A DNA stretch of 64,000 nucleotides from NCBI GenBank assembly GCA_965216535.1, contig OZ244175.1, positions 2,418,001 to 2,482,000 on the forward strand, written 5' to 3'. Positions within the stretch are counted from its first letter, which is position 1, and each line of letters begins with the position of its first letter. Origin of the DNA: Hoeflea_A sp965216535. Lineage in GTDB: Bacteria > Pseudomonadota > Alphaproteobacteria > Rhizobiales > Rhizobiaceae. The notes below the pieces were generated by a model. That model was not told where the DNA came from and ran no database searches. It worked only from the letters and a program-made list of their open reading frames with translations. The translations under genes and the position numbers were made by a program. Positions 1 to 8,542 of the stretch are shown in pieces.

Positions 1-1292
1 AACAGCGGATGGAACTCGAGACCCGTCGGTACCGGCAGGAACAGGCCGGCATCGTCGGCGGCGACGCCTGAGAAGGCGCCCGTCTGGTCGTAGACCGTAC
101 CGCCGATCGACAGGGCATAGTTGAGGGCCGGATCGTCGAGGGTGAATTCTGGCGTCAGCTCCAGCACCATGCGGCCGTTGCCGCCTGGCGGCGTGACGTT
201 GGCGATATGGGCGCCGAGGGAGACGTTGAGGCGGTTGCTCTCGGAGTCGGTGACCCGCGTCGTGCCGCCAGGTCCCGGCATCTCCTGGCGTACGCGCAGG
301 CTCACCTGGTAGTTGCCGGGCAGGATGTCGACCAGGCGAACGCCGCCGGCCTGGCTGACCCGCAAGGTGGGGCGGAAATTGAAGCTGGCGGTTTCACCGA
401 CAACCGTCGGCGCCCAATCCGGGTTGAGCGCGCTGTCGATCTCAGCGGACTCCAGCGTCGGATCGAGTGCGATCCAGTCAGTATTGCGCAGCACGATACG
501 GGTGTCTGGCGGGGTGCCCATGGCGGAACCGGCGATCCGGATTTCGGCGGGCGAAGGGACAAGATCGGGGGCGAAGCTGGCACGGGCCGGATTGGCAGTG
601 ACCGTCTGTGGACCAAGGCCGGTCGCCGGTGGTGGCGTGAACATGATCTGTGAGGTGGCGCGGGTGAGCACCGGCGGTCCGCCGACTTCGACGAACAGGC
701 CGACATCGTACACCGTTCCGGAAACGCTTTCCGCGGCCTCCGGTTCAAGGAACAGGGTACGGACCTCGTAGTAGGCGGCGAGGCGCACGGTGGCGCTGCT
801 TTCGGCCGACCAGAAATTGATCGCGTCTTCCGGGGTGATCGGGCGCTGGATAATGTCGAGTCGTGATTGCGTGCCGACAAGCGGCGGCGGCAGCACCGGT
901 TCAGGCAACACGCCGCCGCGATCGAAGGTCACGCTGTCGTCGATGCGCGGAAAGTCATGCATCGTCTTCATGGCAAGGCCCATCAGGTGATGCTGGGTCT
1001 CGGCATCGAAGATCTGGTTGACCTCGTGGTGGGCCGTCAGGATGTAAAATAGGTTGAGCGCCAGCGGATTGGTTGCGATCGGCGCATCGGCGGCGGGCCC
1101 CGGGCGGTTGCGGGTCGCCGGATCTTCGACCACATGGAAAAGATGCAGGTTGATGGTGTCGGAGCCGCTGACGCTCTCCGGTGGCATGACGGTGATGTTG
1201 AGCGCCGGCACCGTGCCGCGCAGGCGCTCAACATTGAAGCGCAGCAGCCGCGTCAGCGTCTGGGTTGCGGAGAAGAGATCGGACGACAGCAT
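1..1292 (-). CDS. DUF4255 (Pvc16 N-terminal type) contractile injection system protein, partial
   Basis: The reading frame is open from an ATG at 1292 to the left edge, so the C-terminus is missing and about 430 residues are visible. The N-terminus (MLSSDLFSATQTLTRLLRFN) and the following segment, where a beta-rich core describes short-chain variants of tail-cap proteins, resemble the DUF4255/Pvc16 family found in extracellular contractile injection systems, where it is thought to act near the tail terminus. The rest is rich in Ig-like beta segments. A good ribosome site, GGAGG, lies 8-9 bases before the ATG, and the stop of the upstream proline-rich gene is only 4 bases away, so the two are probably co-translated. 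The neighbours (sheath, tube, assembly protein) support the assignment. The family call is by pattern only. Confidence 0.72.
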   Translation of the reverse strand, partial: MLSSDLFSATQTLTRLLRFNVERLRGTVPALNITVMPPESVSGSDTINLHLFHVVEDPATRNRPGPAADAPIATNPLALNLFYILTAHHEVNQIFDAETQHHLMGLAMKTMHDFPRIDDSVTFDRGGVLPEPVLPPPLVGTQSRLDIIQRPITPEDAINFWSAESSATVRLAAYYEVRTLFLEPEAAESVSGTVYDVGLFVEVGGPPVLTRATSQIMFTPPPATGLGPQTVTANPARASFAPDLVPSPAEIRIAGSAMGTPPDTRIVLRNTDWIALDPTLESAEIDSALNPDWAPTVVGETASFNFRPTLRVSQAGGVRLVDILPGNYQVSLRVRQEMPGPGGTTRVTDSESNRLNVSLGAHIANVTPPGGNGRMVLELTPEFTLDDPALNYALSIGGTVYDQTGAFSGVAADDAGLFLPVPTGLEFHPL

Positions 1293-1296
1293 CGCT

Positions 1297-2289
1297 CTAC
1301 CTCCGTCTCACGCCGAACAACGTGCGCACCCGCATGCGCTGGGGCAACGGCCCGATCAGTGATGCCGCGGCGGCGGTTTTCGGCCGGGGACGGGGCCGTT
1401 CCACAGGCTCCGGCGACTTGGATTCCGGCACAGGCTGCTCGGTCCGGACCACCTGTGGGGCCGGTTCGGTCTTTTCGATGATAATGGTTTCCGGTTCGGG
1501 TGATGGCGGCGGCGGTGGGGCCGGGAGCGGCGGCGGCTCGGCTGTGTGCGGTGTTTCCGCAGCTATAGAAGCCTGCTGCCGCTCGGCTGGGTGCGGGGGA
1601 GAATCCGCTGAAGCGGAAGGCTGATCCAACTCCGGCACGGGTAGGTTCCGGGAATCGGGCCCACGCTCTTTCACCGGCCGGAATTCTGGCACAGTCGGTC
1701 GGGCTGTTTCGGGTAGCGGCTGGGGTCCCGGAGTGGGCGGGGGCGGAGAGGTTGGTTGCAAAGGCGCTTCGGCCGGCGGTTGCGGATAGTCGATATCGAG
1801 ACGGCGGAGAGGGCGTTCCACAGGTGCCGGTGCCGGCTGTATTTCGTAGGAATCGGCTGCCGGTGCAGTGGATCGAGCAGTTTCGCTGGTTTCAGCCGAG
1901 GTGGACGACGGCGCCACAGGACCATCCGACGGGGTTGCCTCACGAGCCGCTGGCGTGGGGAATGGCCTTTCGTCGGGTCGCCGCGCTTGTCGATTTGCCG
2001 GAGCGATTGCATCGCGTTCCGTAACCGGCTGTGGTCCTGCAAAATCGCGATGTGCAGCCGCATCGAAACGCGCCTCCGGCGCAGGTAAATCGGGATCGCT
2101 CGGCTGTCCGGGTGGTGTCATGCCGATCAGACTCGCCAGCGCCGGATCGTGCAGTCGCTGATCAGCCGCGGCGATGGGAGAACGGGACGGCATCGCCGGG
2201 CGGGCGAGACTCGCATCGCCTCCTGGAGAAGCGGTCGGCGCTGAGGCCGGCTGCGAGCGGTTGAGCAATCGTTGGAGATAACCGGTCAC
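1297..2289 (-). CDS. Proline-rich low-complexity protein of the injection system locus
   Basis: This 330-residue protein is dominated by Pro, Ala, Glu and Ser, with long PPP and EPxP runs from about residue 150 to 300 and a very basic end (RMRVRTLFGVRRR). I recognise no catalytic domain, signal peptide or membrane segment. Its ATG overlaps the stop of the upstream zinc-ribbon gene as ATGA (2286-2289), and the DUF4255 gene follows after 4 bases, so it is embedded in one translationally coupled unit. A disordered spacer, scaffold or tether role in the particle is inference. The frame looks real because it fits tightly between coupled genes and keeps codon-position GC bias, but the product function is unknown. 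Confidence 0.6.
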   Translation of the reverse strand: MTGYLQRLLNRSQPASAPTASPGGDASLARPAMPSRSPIAAADQRLHDPALASLIGMTPPGQPSDPDLPAPEARFDAAAHRDFAGPQPVTERDAIAPANRQARRPDERPFPTPAAREATPSDGPVAPSSTSAETSETARSTAPAADSYEIQPAPAPVERPLRRLDIDYPQPPAEAPLQPTSPPPPTPGPQPLPETARPTVPEFRPVKERGPDSRNLPVPELDQPSASADSPPHPAERQQASIAAETPHTAEPPPLPAPPPPPSPEPETIIIEKTEPAPQVVRTEQPVPESKSPEPVERPRPRPKTAAAASLIGPLPQRMRVRTLFGVRRR

Positions 2290-3041
2290 TGCACTCGCCT
2301 CAGGCGTTGTGCGCCGGCCCGTTCGCTTTCAATCAACGCGGCATAAGCACGGCGATCGGCGCGACTCAGATCGAAGATTTCCTGTTGCGACCAGCCATAT
2401 TGCGAGGCCAGCAGATGAGCTTCACGGATCAGGAAAGGTCGCTCATTGGCGAGTGCCGATACGAGGTAGTCGGCAAGACTGAACCGGACGGTCTGATGGC
2501 TATCACAGTGGGGACATTGGGCTTCGATATCGAAATCGAAAACCGGTGCCGCGCGTTCGAGAAACGTCTCGACGCGCTCGGGGTCCGCCGCTGGTCCGCG
2601 GGCAATTCGTGACGGCAGTCGATCGGCAGCCTCCGCCAGGTCGGACAGACGTGGGGCACGGATGTCGAAGCCCTCTTCAACATGCCACCAGCCGTCGGCA
2701 TCCGGGAGTGCCAGGTCCGTGGCTTCTCTGTCCTGTTCGTCAGCGATACGGCGCGGCCACAAATCAAACTCGAAAGCATCGCCGCAGGCCTTGCAGGTCA
2801 CGCGACACTCCGCGCGATCGCCGTAGAGGTTCTCGTAGATGGCCAGAAGTAGCCGATCAAAGGCCGCAACCGGCCAATCGTCCAACGTCACGGGCTGGCC
2901 GTTGACATGGTGCGCAAGCTGCCGGGCGACCTGCTTTGCCGCCTGCGGATCTGACCGATCGAGACGGTGTTCGGTCCAGCCGTCCAGCTCCCTCAGGGAG
3001 AGGCGGATCGGTTCCGGCAAAGCTGTGTCTATGAGGACCAT
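2286..3041 (-). CDS. Zinc-ribbon baseplate/hub assembly protein of contractile injection system (T4 gp26/gp51-like)
   Basis: This 251-residue protein has two CxxC pairs, C83/C86 and C176/C179, which can form a four-cysteine zinc ribbon. The C-terminal segment reads HLLASQYGWSQQEIFDLSRA and then RRAYAALI. That YGW...EI..LS..RR..Y pattern is typical of the small assembly proteins related to T4 gp26/gp51 that lie behind tube and sheath genes in contractile injection loci. In T4 these proteins help assemble the baseplate hub and are not always in the finished particle. The gene lies 54 bases after the tube gene and overlaps the next gene by ATGA. The family link is made by motif and position, so the exact role is moderately uncertain. 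Confidence 0.6.
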   Translation of the reverse strand: MVLIDTALPEPIRLSLRELDGWTEHRLDRSDPQAAKQVARQLAHHVNGQPVTLDDWPVAAFDRLLLAIYENLYGDRAECRVTCKACGDAFEFDLWPRRIADEQDREATDLALPDADGWWHVEEGFDIRAPRLSDLAEAADRLPSRIARGPAADPERVETFLERAAPVFDFDIEAQCPHCDSHQTVRFSLADYLVSALANERPFLIREAHLLASQYGWSQQEIFDLSRADRRAYAALIESERAGAQRLRRVQ

Positions 3042-3095
3042 TGGACCACCCGATTGGGAAGAAGGGCGACCGGCGGCATCCTTGCCGCCGATGCG

Positions 3096-3596
3096 TTAGA
3101 TTTCAGTTGGTTCGGCAACGCTGTCGTCGCGGATGAAGCCTTCGTGCGTGATGCCCAAGGTCTCAATGCCGATCGCGTTGGCGTTGGCGTCCATTTCCGG
3201 CAATGGCTGGTATTCGGACACCCAGCAGCGGAAGACCCTCCAGCTCAGCACCTTCTGACCAGACAGGTTGTAGACGCTGATGACGATGTCCTTGCGGAAA
3301 TTGCGCAGCGAAACGGCGCCGTCGCCCTGGTAGTTGTGAACCAGATTGGCCCACTCCTCGAAATCCGGATCATGCGACAGGCCGCGCTCCAGCATGATCG
3401 GCTCATAGGTCGAAAGGCCGGGTGATTTGCGCTTGCCGCTGAGGTCGCCACCGTCCCGATGCTCGACCAGTTCGGTGGTGCGTTTAAGCCCGCTGACCTT
3501 GCTGACGCCGGCGATGTCGCGACCGTCCCAACTGACGCGGAACTTGAAGTTCTTGTAGGGATCGATCCGGTAGGTGTTGACCGAGAACATGGCCAT
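3096..3596 (-). CDS. Contractile injection system inner tube protein (phage tail tube, T4 gp19-like)
   Basis: This 166-residue protein begins MAMFSVNTYRIDPYKNFKFR and continues with VSWDGRDIAGVSKVSGLKRTT, a highly conserved opening of inner-tube proteins in extracellular and cytoplasmic contractile injection systems. The segments RKSPGLSTYEPIMLERGLSHD and FRCWVSEYQPLPEMDANANA also match the tube fold. Hexamer rings of this protein stack to make the rigid tube driven out on sheath contraction. Length fits the family (about 145-170). A ribosome site GAAAGGA lies about 9 bases before the ATG at 3596. The sheath gene is immediately upstream, with a 36-base gap, which is the usual order. Confidence 0.9.
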   Translation of the reverse strand: MAMFSVNTYRIDPYKNFKFRVSWDGRDIAGVSKVSGLKRTTELVEHRDGGDLSGKRKSPGLSTYEPIMLERGLSHDPDFEEWANLVHNYQGDGAVSLRNFRKDIVISVYNLSGQKVLSWRVFRCWVSEYQPLPEMDANANAIGIETLGITHEGFIRDDSVAEPTEI

Positions 3597-3632
3597 GGGA
3601 TGTGTCCTTTCTTCGCTTGTCCGCGGTCAGCT

Positions 3633-6047
3633 TCAGGCCGAAGCCTGGCCGGCGATCTGGGTGATGGTGAGCACGACGAATTCGGCCGGTTTCAGCGGCG
3701 CAAAGCCGACCCGCACATTGACGATGCCAAGATTGATGTCGTTGGGCGTCGTCGTGGTGCTGTCGCAAAGCACGAAGAACGCGTCCGACTCCTTCGACCC
3801 GGCAAAGGCGCCCTGACGGAACAGCCCGCTCATGAACGAGCCGGCGGCCAGCCGGATCTGCGACCACAGGTCTTCGTCATTGGGCATGAAGACTGCGAAT
3901 TTCAGTCCGCGGAACAGGCTTTCCTCGATGAACAGCATGGTGCGACGGACCGGGATATACTTGTCGTCGATGTTGCCTGAGCCGTCGAAGCCGACGAGGG
4001 TGCGGGCGCCCCAACTGACGACGCCGGAGGGGAACACCCGGATGGCGTTGAGTGCTTTCGGGTTGATGCGGCCGTTGTCCTGGTCGGACATCGGGTGTTC
4101 GACGCCGATGACCCCGAGCACGCTGGAATCGATGCCGGCGCCGGCGCGCCAGACGCCGAAACGGGCATCGGTGCGGGCCATCAGCCCGGCGATGGAGCCC
4201 GACGGATCGATTGGCCGCCCTGTTGTGCTGCCCGTCTGGGCGACGCGAAGACGTGGCCAGAATGTTGCCGAGTTGCGGGTGTCGACGCCGATGCGCAGGC
4301 CGTCGATGCCACCGACAGCGGCGTCGATGTCTGACCAATCGCCGCGTGGATCGACCAGCAGGAAGGCCCGCTGGGCAGCGCAGAATGAACTGGCTGCACC
4401 CCAGATAGCTGCCCGCATGTCGTCGGTTTGTCCGGAGGCGCGCGGCAGCACCATCAGGTTGAACAGTGACACCTCGCGGCGAATGCGGTCAAAGGCGGTG
4501 TTGTAGTCGCCGATGAGCGGTGCTGCGCCATCGTCGCCCGGTGTCGCGCCGGCACCGTCCTGGAACGGCCCGGCACCGCCACTGCCGGCGATCTGGCCGA
4601 GCGTGTAGGCACTGACGTTGTAGGCGTTGAGGTTTGGCGCCGGGGCTCCGTCGTCGAACGGGTTGCCGGCGGCGCCGATATTGTAGGCGCCGGCGCCGCT
4701 GCTGGTCAGCCGCAGCGCCAGGTCGCCATCAGGCCCGCCTTCATCCGTCGACAATACGACGCGCCAGCCCTGACGCGTGGCCGCCCAGTCAGTTCCGGCC
4801 GAAACGGCGGCGGCCAGGGTATCGAGGTCAGACTGCATGTTTGACAGGGCGCCGACGGCGCCGACCGGCACGACGGCAGCCCCCTCGTATAGGCGGGTCC
4901 CATCGTTGACGAGGCCTGTGGCCGCCGTGACGTTGGCACCGGCCCCGTCGACAAGGGTATAGCTCTGGATGTTGTTGCGCGGTTGGCTTGCCAGTTCACG
5001 CAGCGCTTCGAGCTGATTGCTGTTGACGCCGAGGCGGGCGCTGGCGTTGGTTGGCGCAGGTCGCGCAGCCGAACTCGGATCGACTTCAATGCCGCCAGCG
5101 GCGGTGCCCAGCATCATCGGAACGGAGAGATCGGCCCCCGATGCCGGGGTGATGACCACCGGCCCATTGGCGCTTTCAAACCACATCAGCCGGCCACCGG
5201 TCACAGCGTTGGCGGCGCCGGAATCGGAGTTGAAGGTGATCGTTGCCTGTCCGGCATACATGGCGTTGACGGCGGCCGCGATCTGCGCGCCGGTGTTGTC
5301 CGGCTGGGTGATATCGTTGTTGCCGGCGGCGACCGTCACTTCGACGGCTGGCAGGTTGTCAGCGCTGACACGCAACCGGTTGGCGCCGCCATTGATCAGT
5401 GCATTGACGATGTCGAGGGCGGCAGTGGCATTGGCAGGGAAGACGATCCCGGACATCGACCAACCGATTCCGGCCGGCGCCGCAAGCGCCGAAGTGGTCG
5501 CCAGGTTGCTTGAGCCGTTGACGATGGTCTCGACAAAAAACGTCGAGTTCGGATCCATGGACAGGCCGGAGAAGCTTTCCTCATCCTCGCGGCTGAAAGT
5601 GCCGTCATCCTGCAGTCGTGAACGAAACAAGGTCATGTTAAAGCTGCGCTCGGGATTGGCAGTGTCGTAATCCACCTCGGCGCGGATCAGGTTGCCCTCA
5701 AGGCCGGCGTCGCGGGCGGTCAAGCGCAGGGCATCACGGGGAGTCGCTTCTTCGGTACGCAACACCACATCGGCAGAAATAGCGTTGTTGGCGATGCGCA
5801 CCACATAGGCCTGGGTGCCGCCATTGACGAAGAATTGGAACACCTGGTCAGCCAGTTCGCCATCGGTTTCGCTGCCATAGGTCCGTTCAAAATCGGCGAA
5901 GCTGCCAACAAACTCGGGCGAGAACATCGGACCCCGGCCGGCCATGCCGAGAAAGGCGGTAATCGAGGTTCCGACGCCGGCAATGGCGCGTGCGCCGGAC
6001 GGTTCTTCGTTGACATAGACGCCGGGATAGCTGACCGCTACAGGCAT
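3633..6047 (-). CDS. Contractile injection system tail sheath protein
   Basis: The start chosen is the ATG at 6047, with GGAGG seven bases upstream; an in-frame ATG at 6059 gives four more residues. The N-terminus MPVAVSYPGVYVNEEPSGAR and the C-terminal block beginning LFIEESLFRGLKFAVFMPND are classic tail sheath signatures; the latter belongs to the conserved subtilisin-like/C-terminal sheath domain. The product contracts to push the tube through a target membrane. At 804 residues it is much longer than the roughly 350-520 usual for such sheaths. The extra length lies in the middle (about residues 110-520), a Gly/Ala/Asn-rich beta-type insertion that would sit on the sheath surface. It is the first gene of the visible operon, with tube next. 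Confidence 0.9.
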   Translation of the reverse strand: MPVAVSYPGVYVNEEPSGARAIAGVGTSITAFLGMAGRGPMFSPEFVGSFADFERTYGSETDGELADQVFQFFVNGGTQAYVVRIANNAISADVVLRTEEATPRDALRLTARDAGLEGNLIRAEVDYDTANPERSFNMTLFRSRLQDDGTFSREDEESFSGLSMDPNSTFFVETIVNGSSNLATTSALAAPAGIGWSMSGIVFPANATAALDIVNALINGGANRLRVSADNLPAVEVTVAAGNNDITQPDNTGAQIAAAVNAMYAGQATITFNSDSGAANAVTGGRLMWFESANGPVVITPASGADLSVPMMLGTAAGGIEVDPSSAARPAPTNASARLGVNSNQLEALRELASQPRNNIQSYTLVDGAGANVTAATGLVNDGTRLYEGAAVVPVGAVGALSNMQSDLDTLAAAVSAGTDWAATRQGWRVVLSTDEGGPDGDLALRLTSSGAGAYNIGAAGNPFDDGAPAPNLNAYNVSAYTLGQIAGSGGAGPFQDGAGATPGDDGAAPLIGDYNTAFDRIRREVSLFNLMVLPRASGQTDDMRAAIWGAASSFCAAQRAFLLVDPRGDWSDIDAAVGGIDGLRIGVDTRNSATFWPRLRVAQTGSTTGRPIDPSGSIAGLMARTDARFGVWRAGAGIDSSVLGVIGVEHPMSDQDNGRINPKALNAIRVFPSGVVSWGARTLVGFDGSGNIDDKYIPVRRTMLFIEESLFRGLKFAVFMPNDEDLWSQIRLAAGSFMSGLFRQGAFAGSKESDAFFVLCDSTTTTPNDINLGIVNVRVGFAPLKPAEFVVLTITQIAGQASA

Positions 6048-6568
6048 GTCGTCCTCCATGGGTTTTCAGCGAGAATGGGCGATGCGAAGAGGCCCGCCGC
6101 GATGTCGGCGAGGGCAAAAGCGTGCTGTCGTGTGGGTGACTTCGAGGTCTCGGCGCCGCCTGTCGGGACAGGCAGCCTCACGCGAGTGCTCGCCGGCTGC
6201 GCACAGGCGAGAACGTACGAACGATTGACTTGTTCGGAAGCGTTTGTGGGCGCCGTTTTCGGCAAGCCGCTGTGTGGGTGCATTGGTTCGAACTCGATCC
6301 GCTGCATGACCGTGCCGCAAGAAGCGACCTGATCAAGGGATACCCCACACCTTGATGGCTTTGAGGATGACACAGAAAAACTTGACCTGCAACCGGTTGG
6401 ATCAGACCAAATTGTTCACACAATACTTCAGAAACGAAAGAATTTTTGAATTTTGCGAAATCTGCGAAAGTGAAAAATTTCGCTGACACAAAGGCTTATT
6501 GCCGGAAACAGAAAATTTGAACAATCGATAATGTGCAACTCTGGGTAGACGATATTCTCTATTTCTAC
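6048..6568. promoter_or_regulatory. Upstream region of the injection system operon, AT-rich block with repeated TGCGAAA
   Basis: This 521-base stretch lies between the recQ stop and the sheath start, both minus-strand genes, so it must carry the sheath promoter. No convincing gene is present. From about 6400 to 6560 it is clearly AT-rich against GC-rich surroundings. Within it TGCGAAA occurs at 6454-6460 and again at 6463-6469, and an inverted pair GCGAAA/TTTCGC spans 6464-6483. This could be a regulator site for the injection system. A specific -35/-10 pair could not be chosen with confidence. Confidence 0.4.
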
Positions 6569-8407
6569 CTACTCTGAGATTGCGGATTCCCCTTCCGTCG
6601 GGTTGGTCTCCGCGTTGACGACGGCCAAAAAGTCGCTTCCGAAGTCTTTCAGTTTTTTGGGTCCGATTCCGTTGATATCGGCCAGCGATTCAAGATCACG
6701 TGGTCGCTTGGCAGCCATCTCAATCAATGTCGCGTCCGGGAACACGACGTAAGCCGGTACATTGCGAGCCCGGGCCAATTGCAACCGCAAGGTCTTGAGC
6801 TGACCCAGGAGTTGCTCATCGGAGTCTGTCAATTCGATCGCCGCGGCTTGCGACCGGGTCGACTTGCGACGCTGGGTCTTGACCGTCGCGGGGATATCCC
6901 TGAATTCAAAACTCTCGTTGCCGCGCAGGATGTCGCGGCCGAGTTCCGTCATTTCCAGGCAGCCGTATTTCTGAATGTTGATCGACAGGACACCACCGGC
7001 CACCATCTGGCGGATGAAGGCTGTCCAGTACTGCTTGCTCAGGTCGCCGCCAACGCCGAAGGTGGGCAGCTTGTCATGGCCGCGGTCGAGAATCTTCTGG
7101 TTCTCCGAGCCGCGCACGACATCGATGATATGGGCGGCACCGAAAAACTGGCCGGTTCGGTAGATGGCCGATAGCACCATCTGCGCATGACGTGTGCCAT
7201 CGACGCAGACGGGAGGATTGAGGCAGGTATCGCAATTGCCGCAGGGTTCGATGTCTTCGTCGAAATAGGCCAGCAGGGCCTTGCGCCGACACTGCGCCGC
7301 CTCGCAATAGGCGAGCAGCGAATCGAGGCGCTTGTGCTCCCGCAGCTTGTGCGCGTCGTCCTCGCCGTCCTGGTCGATGAACATACGGCGCATGCGGATG
7401 TCATCGAGCCCGAACAGCATCAACGTCTCGGCCGGCAGGCCGTCGCGTCCGGCGCGTCCGATCTCCTGGTAGTAGGCCTCGACACTGCCCGGCAGGTTGA
7501 GGTGGCAGACGAAACGGATATCCGGCTTGTCGATGCCCATCCCGAAGGCGATGGTCGCCACCATGACGACGGCGTTTTCACTCATGAAGCGGTCCTGCCC
7601 GGCAGCGCGTAAGTCGGACTCCTGGCCAGCGTGATAGGCGATTGCATTGAAGCCGGATTCATTCAGGAAATCAGTTACTTCCTCGGTGAACTTGCGGGAC
7701 AGGCAATAGATGATCCCGGACTGCTCGCGCTTGTCTTCAAGGAACGCCGCCAACTGCCTACGCCAATTGTTCTTGGCACTGACGGCGAGCCTCAGATTCG
7801 GCCGGTCGAACCCCTGGACAATGATCTGCCCTTCGTTCGGAAACAGCTTGCTGACTATGTCGCTGCGGGTCGCTTCGTCGGCGGTGGCCGTGAAAGCGCC
7901 GAACGTGCTTTCCGGAAACCGTTCCTTCAACTGCGACAACATCTCGTATTCGGGCCGAAAGCTGACGCCCCATTTCGATATGCAGTGGGCCTCGTCGACC
8001 ACAAACAGGCTTACCTTGAGCGATGACAGAGCTTCGAGCATGCGTTCCGTCATCAGCCTCTCCGGGGACAGGTAGACGATCCGGCTGCGGCCATCGCGCA
8101 GACTGTTCCAGGCGTCGACCTGGGCGGTTCGATCCATCCCGGAGTGGATGCGAACCGCGCCAACGCCATTGGCCCGCAGGGCCGCAACCTGGTCATCCAT
8201 CAGTGCCACGAGCGGCGAGACGATGACGGTCAGACCGTCGGCAAGGATGGCCGGGATCTGGTAGCACAGTGACTTGCCGCCTCCGGTCGGCATAACAGCA
8301 AGCACATGCTCGCCGGCCAACAGGTTGTCGATGATGTTCTCCTGCCCGGGGCGAAATTCACTGTATCCGAATACGTCATGAAGAACGCTGCTGGCGTCCG
8401 CTGTCAC
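6569..8407 (-). CDS. recQ: ATP-dependent DNA helicase RecQ
   Basis: This is a 3'-to-5' superfamily 2 helicase for recombination and replication-fork repair. The start chosen is GTG at 8407, which has GAGGA about eight bases before it and gives 612 residues, the usual size; an upstream in-frame ATG at 8512 would add 35 unconserved residues. Visible motifs are FRPGQ (Q/0 motif), PTGGGKSLCYQ (Walker A), VVDEAHCISKWG (DEAH box), TATAD (motif III), YHAG and QEIGRAGRDG (motif VI). The zinc-binding part contains CRRKALLAYF and PCGNCDTC, followed by winged-helix and HRDC regions near the C-terminus. It is not functionally linked to its neighbours. Confidence 0.95.
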   Translation of the reverse strand: MTADASSVLHDVFGYSEFRPGQENIIDNLLAGEHVLAVMPTGGGKSLCYQIPAILADGLTVIVSPLVALMDDQVAALRANGVGAVRIHSGMDRTAQVDAWNSLRDGRSRIVYLSPERLMTERMLEALSSLKVSLFVVDEAHCISKWGVSFRPEYEMLSQLKERFPESTFGAFTATADEATRSDIVSKLFPNEGQIIVQGFDRPNLRLAVSAKNNWRRQLAAFLEDKREQSGIIYCLSRKFTEEVTDFLNESGFNAIAYHAGQESDLRAAGQDRFMSENAVVMVATIAFGMGIDKPDIRFVCHLNLPGSVEAYYQEIGRAGRDGLPAETLMLFGLDDIRMRRMFIDQDGEDDAHKLREHKRLDSLLAYCEAAQCRRKALLAYFDEDIEPCGNCDTCLNPPVCVDGTRHAQMVLSAIYRTGQFFGAAHIIDVVRGSENQKILDRGHDKLPTFGVGGDLSKQYWTAFIRQMVAGGVLSINIQKYGCLEMTELGRDILRGNESFEFRDIPATVKTQRRKSTRSQAAAIELTDSDEQLLGQLKTLRLQLARARNVPAYVVFPDATLIEMAAKRPRDLESLADINGIGPKKLKDFGSDFLAVVNAETNPTEGESAISE

Positions 8408-8542
8408 TGGTTTGTCCTCGTGCTCGCTGCGGCGGATTGACTTACCAGACCGGTTGTATGCGAGTGCGATGCCACAGTTAACCGGCAATTCGCGACCGGC
8501 GGGAGTTTTCACCCATTCACTTGTCGGCCGTGCGACCCTGGG

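Noticed and set aside
1..6047. Reading the sheath and tube genes as part of a prophage
   Set aside because: No head, portal, terminase, integrase or lysis gene is visible and a DUF4255 protein is present, so a contractile injection system is the better reading; the left edge prevents certainty.
6288..6303. T-loop-like GGTTCGAACTC suggesting a tRNA
   Set aside because: No acceptor stem, D-arm or anticodon arm could be folded around it.
6178..6489. Small minus-strand frames upstream of the sheath gene
   Set aside because: No ribosome site, no homology pattern, and the product switches composition between the AT-rich and GC-rich parts.
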